A stretch of 26,520 nucleotides of DNA. Source: CAYZIB01 sp964478425. GTDB taxonomy: Bacteria > Bacillota_I > Bacilli_A > Acholeplasmatales > WRBM01. A model generated the notes under the pieces. That model had not been told where the DNA came from. It saw nothing but the letters and a program-made list of their open reading frames with translations, and made no database searches. The stretch is taken from the NCBI GenBank assembly GCA_964478425.1, contig CAYZIB010000015.1, positions 1-26,520 on the forward strand. The letters are read 5' to 3'. Each line of letters starts with the position of its first letter. Positions within the stretch are counted from its first letter, which is position 1. Position numbers and translations under genes: made by a program. This document shows, piece after piece, positions 23,336-26,520 of the stretch.

Positions 23336-24055
23336 ATGAAATTTATAGTTAAAGAAAATTACGAAGAAGTATGTAAAGAAGCATTTAAAATTATGAAAGA
23401 AGTAGTTGATAAAGGAAATTCAACATTAGGATTAGCAACAGGTTCTACACCTATTGGACTTTACAATTTATTAGTAGAAGATCATAAAACTAATCACACA
23501 TCATATAAAAATATTAAAACATTTAATTTAGATGAATATGTTGGTATTGCAAAATCACATTATGAATCTTATGATAGCTTTATGAAAAGAAATTTATTCA
23601 GCCATATTGATATAAATATGGATAATGTTAATTTACCTAGAGGTTATGCAGAAGACTTAGAACAAGAATGTAAAAGATATAATGAATTATTAGAAAATAA
23701 TACTGTAGACATTCAACTTTTAGGAATTGGGGCAAATGGACATATTGGTTTTAATGAACCAGGTACACCATTTGATTCTGTTACTTATATAACTAATTTA
23801 ACAGAAAAAACAATTAAAGATAATTCAAGATTTTTTGATTCAATTTCAGAAGTACCTACAAAAGCTATTACAATGGGTATTAAAAACATTTTACAAGCTA
23901 AAAAGATTTTATTATTAGCTACAGGTAAAAACAAAGCAGAAGCTATTAAAAGATTACATGATAATGTAATTACTGAAGATTTACCTGCATCTGCTTTACA
24001 TATGCATAAAGATGTTATAGTAATTGTAGATAAAGATGCTTATAGTTTAGTATAA
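23336..24055 (+). CDS. nagB: Glucosamine-6-phosphate deaminase
   Basis: NagB converts glucosamine 6-phosphate to fructose 6-phosphate and ammonia, feeding amino sugars into glycolysis. The phosphate-binding loop GLATGSTPIGLY is near residue 33, the catalytic-base motif NLDEYVG near residue 64, and the lid/active-site motif GIGANGHIGFNEPG near residue 130. The 239-residue length matches the short, non-allosteric class of Bacillota rather than the longer E. coli enzyme. AAGGAG (23322-23327) is 8 bases before ATG 23336. No nagA is adjacent; instead rsmH overlaps its stop codon by one base (TAATG). Confidence 0.97.
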   Translation: MKFIVKENYEEVCKEAFKIMKEVVDKGNSTLGLATGSTPIGLYNLLVEDHKTNHTSYKNIKTFNLDEYVGIAKSHYESYDSFMKRNLFSHIDINMDNVNLPRGYAEDLEQECKRYNELLENNTVDIQLLGIGANGHIGFNEPGTPFDSVTYITNLTEKTIKDNSRFFDSISEVPTKAITMGIKNILQAKKILLLATGKNKAEAIKRLHDNVITEDLPASALHMHKDVIVIVDKDAYSLV

Positions 24056-24975
24056 TGGAACATAAAACTGTTTTATTAGAAGAAGCAATTGAATTATTGG
24101 ATGTAAGAGAAAATAAGATATATGTTGATGCTACATTAGGTGGTGGTGGACATAGTAGTCTTATTTTAGAAAAATTAAATAATACAGGTTTTTTATATTG
24201 TTTTGATCAAGATCAATATGCAATAGATTATGCTAAAAAAAGATTATGTAATTATTCAAATTTTACAATAATTCATAGTAATTTTTCAAATCTAAAAGAA
24301 AAATTAAATGAATTAGGTATAAATAAAATTGATGGGATTATATATGATTTAGGTGTATCAAGTTTCCAATTTGATGATGAAACAAGAGGTTTTAGTTACA
24401 GATTTGATAGTATATTAGATATGAGAATGGATAAAGATAATCCCTTAACAGCAAAATTTGTTGTTAATAATTATTCACAAGAAGATTTAATCTATATTTT
24501 TAATAAATATGGTGAAGAAAAGTTTTCTTATAATATTGCTAAAAATATTATAGAATATAGGAAACAAAAAGAAATTAATACAACATTTGAATTAGTTGAT
24601 ATTATAAAAAAAAGTATTCCTACTAAATTTTTAAAAGGCAAGGGTCATCCGGCAAAACAAGTTTTTCAAGCGTTAAGAATTGAAGTTAATAAAGAATTAA
24701 ATGTGATTGAAAAATCACTTAATGATGCTTTTGAAATATTAAATAAGGATGGGAAAATTGTTGTAATTAGTTTTCATTCTCTTGAAGATAGAATTGTTAA
24801 AAATTTATTTAAAGAAAAAGTTACTGATTATACAGATAAAAAAATACCATTAAAAAATATTCATTTTGACTATGAATTATTAACTAAAAAACCAATTGTT
24901 CCTAATGATATTGAATTAGAAAGCAATAATAGAAGTCATTCAGCAAAAATGAGAGCTATTAAAAAATTAGTTTAA
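24055..24975 (+). CDS. rsmH: 16S rRNA (cytosine-1402-N4)-methyltransferase RsmH
   Basis: RsmH (MraW) uses SAM to methylate N4 of C1402 in the decoding centre of 16S rRNA. The SAM-binding motif YVDATLGGGGHS is near residue 23. DGIIYDLGVSSFQFDD, DMRMD, and the conserved GHPAKQVFQALRIEVNKEL and ISFHSLEDRIVK segments are all present. The 306 residues are normal. The ATG at 24055 overlaps the nagB stop by one base and has no Shine-Dalgarno, so coupling is likely. This is the start of a division/cell-wall cluster, but mraZ is absent upstream and ftsL downstream. Its end lies in a long terminator hairpin. Confidence 0.97.
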   Translation: MEHKTVLLEEAIELLDVRENKIYVDATLGGGGHSSLILEKLNNTGFLYCFDQDQYAIDYAKKRLCNYSNFTIIHSNFSNLKEKLNELGINKIDGIIYDLGVSSFQFDDETRGFSYRFDSILDMRMDKDNPLTAKFVVNNYSQEDLIYIFNKYGEEKFSYNIAKNIIEYRKQKEINTTFELVDIIKKSIPTKFLKGKGHPAKQVFQALRIEVNKELNVIEKSLNDAFEILNKDGKIVVISFHSLEDRIVKNLFKEKVTDYTDKKIPLKNIHFDYELLTKKPIVPNDIELESNNRSHSAKMRAIKKLV

Positions 24976-24997
24976 CTATTTTTAATAGCTTTTTTTT
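24954..24997 (+). terminator. Strong terminator at the end of rsmH
   Basis: A 12-bp perfect stem (24954-24965 with 24979-24990) encloses a small inner 4-bp hairpin and leads into T8. The left arm codes for the last residues of RsmH. It uncouples nagB-rsmH from the PBP gene. Confidence 0.9.
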
Positions 24998-25016
24998 ATT
25001 AAAAAATCATTATTTA

Positions 25017-25024
25017 CATATAAT
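25017..25024 (+). promoter_or_regulatory. Possible -10 element of the PBP gene
   Basis: CATATAAT lies 15 bases before the start codon, the same octamer as upstream of yqfC and the 99-aa gene. The -35 region 14 bases upstream (TTATTAA) matches the sigma-E consensus poorly, and no TTGACA-like box is present. Confidence 0.4.
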
Positions 25025-25039
25025 TATATGGTGATAAAT

Positions 25040-26520
25040 ATGAATTTTCAAATTGGAAAAAGAATAATTATATTTTTTTTGTTTATTATTTTCGCATTTT
25101 TATTAATTGTTGGCAAAATTGGATATATTCAAATTTTTAAAGGAAAATTAATCACAAAAAAAGCAAATGATTTATGGCAAAGAAATATTCCGGTAGAAAG
25201 TAAAAGAGGCAATATCTATGATAGAAATGGAAAATTACTAGTTGGAAATACACTTTCTCCTTCTTTAGCTGTTATTCCTAAACAAGTAAAAAATAAAGAT
25301 GAATTAGCTACTTTTTTATCTACTTTATTATTAGTAGATAAAGAAAGTATTTTAAAGCACTTAAATAAAAATGTCAGTGTAGAATTAATTAAACCAGAAG
25401 GAAGAAAAATATCTTTAGAAGTTGCAGAAAAAGTAATTAAAGCAAATTATAGTGGTTTATATGTGGTAAGTGATTCTAAAAGATATTATCCATATAATAG
25501 TTTACTTGCGCAAGTATTAGGATTTACTGGTGTTGATAATCAAGGAATAGCAGGAGTTGAGTATATTTATGATAACTATTTAAGTGGTAATGATGGATCA
25601 TTAAAAATATATACAGATGCAAAAGGTAATTTAATGAATGATATGTATGGATTATATGAGGATTCATATAAAGGATTTGATATTTATCTTACAATTGATT
25701 TAGAAATTCAAATGATTGTTGAACGCGTAATTAATGAAGCAATTAATAGATATAATCCTGATCAAATGTTAGTATTAGTAACTAATATAAAAACTGGTGA
25801 AATTTTATCAATGGCATCATATCCGACATTTGAACCTGCAAACTATCAATTATATGATCAAGAAATTTATAATAGAAATTTACCTATATGGATGAGTTAT
25901 GAGCCAGGATCTGTTTTTAAAATAATTACATATAGTGCTGCATTAGAAGAAAATTTATTTAATCTTGATGATAATTTCTATTGTAATGGATATAGAATGG
26001 TTGGTAAAAGAAAAATTAGAGATTGGAAAAGTGGTGGGCATGGAAGTCAAAGCTTTTTGGAAGTAATTGAAAATTCATGTAATCCAGGTTTTATGGAATT
26101 AGGAGAAAGATTAGGAAAAGAAAGATTATTTTCTTATATTAATAATTATGGATTTGGTAAAAAAACAGGAATAGATTTACTTGGAGAAAGTAAAGGGATA
26201 ATTTTTAATACATCTAATGTTGGTCCTTTAGAACTTGCAACATCAAGTTTTGGTCAAGGTAATTCAGTTACACCAATTCAACTAGTTATGGCAAGTGGTG
26301 CAGCAGTTAATGGAGGATATTTGTTAAAACCTTATATCCTAAGTAAAATTGTAAATCCTTATTTAAATGATGTTATTTTTGAAAATAAAAAAGAAATTAA
26401 AAGGCAAGTAATTAGTTATGAAACATCAAAAAAAGTAGCATATGCATTAGAAAATGTAGTTGCAAAGGGCACAGGAAGAAGTGCGTATGTAGAAGGATAT
26501 AGAGTAGGTGGTAAAACAGG
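25040..26520 (+). CDS. SpoVD/FtsI-type class B penicillin-binding protein (3' truncated by the window)
   Basis: This transpeptidase cross-links peptidoglycan outside the membrane. The visible part is 493 codons plus two bases. It has one N-terminal membrane anchor (about residues 9-26), then the PBP dimerisation domain (ESKRGNIYDRNGKLLV; GFTGVDNQGIAGVEY). The catalytic domain has SxxK with Ser291 and Lys294 (EPGSVFK), SCN at 346-348, and KTG at 492-494 exactly at the window edge. DWKSGGHGSQSF and NSCNPGFMELGERLG look more like SpoVD, the spore cortex enzyme, than vegetative FtsI. PASTA domains, if any, would lie beyond the edge. ATG 25040 follows GGTGAT. It has its own promoter region and no ftsL in front. 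It may serve division, cortex synthesis or both. Confidence 0.93.
   Translation, partial: MNFQIGKRIIIFFLFIIFAFLLIVGKIGYIQIFKGKLITKKANDLWQRNIPVESKRGNIYDRNGKLLVGNTLSPSLAVIPKQVKNKDELATFLSTLLLVDKESILKHLNKNVSVELIKPEGRKISLEVAEKVIKANYSGLYVVSDSKRYYPYNSLLAQVLGFTGVDNQGIAGVEYIYDNYLSGNDGSLKIYTDAKGNLMNDMYGLYEDSYKGFDIYLTIDLEIQMIVERVINEAINRYNPDQMLVLVTNIKTGEILSMASYPTFEPANYQLYDQEIYNRNLPIWMSYEPGSVFKIITYSAALEENLFNLDDNFYCNGYRMVGKRKIRDWKSGGHGSQSFLEVIENSCNPGFMELGERLGKERLFSYINNYGFGKKTGIDLLGESKGIIFNTSNVGPLELATSSFGQGNSVTPIQLVMASGAAVNGGYLLKPYILSKIVNPYLNDVIFENKKEIKRQVISYETSKKVAYALENVVAKGTGRSAYVEGYRVGGKT

Overview
The window is ordinary-looking chromosome from a very AT-rich member of the Bacillota, in the Bacilli/Mollicutes-related part of the phylum. 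Evidence for this is the operon order (dnaK-dnaJ-rsmE-mtaB; rpsU-yqfC-yqfD-phoH-ybeY-cdd-era-yqzL-recO-glyS-dnaG-rpoD-trmK), typical AGGAGG/GGTGAT ribosome binding sites, TTGNNN-17-TATAAT promoters and U-tailed hairpin terminators. TGA is used as a stop (yqfC, yqfD, yqzL, dnaG, rpoD) and Trp is TGG, so this is not the Mycoplasma code. The sporulation genes yqfC, yqfD and ylbJ, together with a SpoVD-like penicillin-binding protein and promoters resembling the mother-cell sigma-E consensus, suggest a spore former or a recent descendant of one. No genus can be assigned from the sequence.

Layout. 1-4357: chaperone end (dnaK fragment, dnaJ), an unknown two-helix membrane protein where B. subtilis has prmA, then rsmE and the tRNA methylthiotransferase mtaB. 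4373-9387: rpsU with its own promoter, TTG start and terminator, then a dense run of yqfC, yqfD, phoH, ybeY, cdd, era, a tiny yqzL and a short recO. 9419-14438: glycyl-tRNA synthetase, primase, the vegetative sigma factor and trmK, forming a macromolecular-synthesis operon. 14406-15281 (minus): ylbJ, converging on and overlapping trmK. 15335-18443: tRNA-Arg(CCU), a two-gene ABC-2 exporter, a DUF3737 beta-helix protein and tRNA-Arg(UCU). 18480-21435: the accessory part, with an InlB-repeat/DUF4434-like lipoprotein, a 99-aa unknown protein on the minus strand behind a sigma-E-like promoter, and an unknown membrane protein. 21434-26520: tmcAL (minus), yceD-rpmF, nagB-rsmH, and a SpoVD/FtsI-type PBP that runs off the right edge at its KTG motif.

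Most genes serve translation (rRNA and tRNA modification, ribosomal proteins, tRNAs), replication and transcription initiation, and the sporulation/envelope programme. I found no CRISPR array, transposase, phage gene, toxin-antitoxin pair or defence cluster, and I do not claim a new multi-gene system. The items most worth checking are the sigma-E-like promoters at ylbJ and at the 99-aa gene, the antisense arrangement of ylbJ against the rpoD-trmK operon, the lipoprotein architecture, the hairpin over the yqzL start, the shortened RecO, and the odd codon use of rpsU. Several terminators begin inside the preceding coding sequence. No stretch over about 300 bases lacks a gene; the longest gap between protein genes (15282-15554) holds a tRNA, a terminator and promoters.
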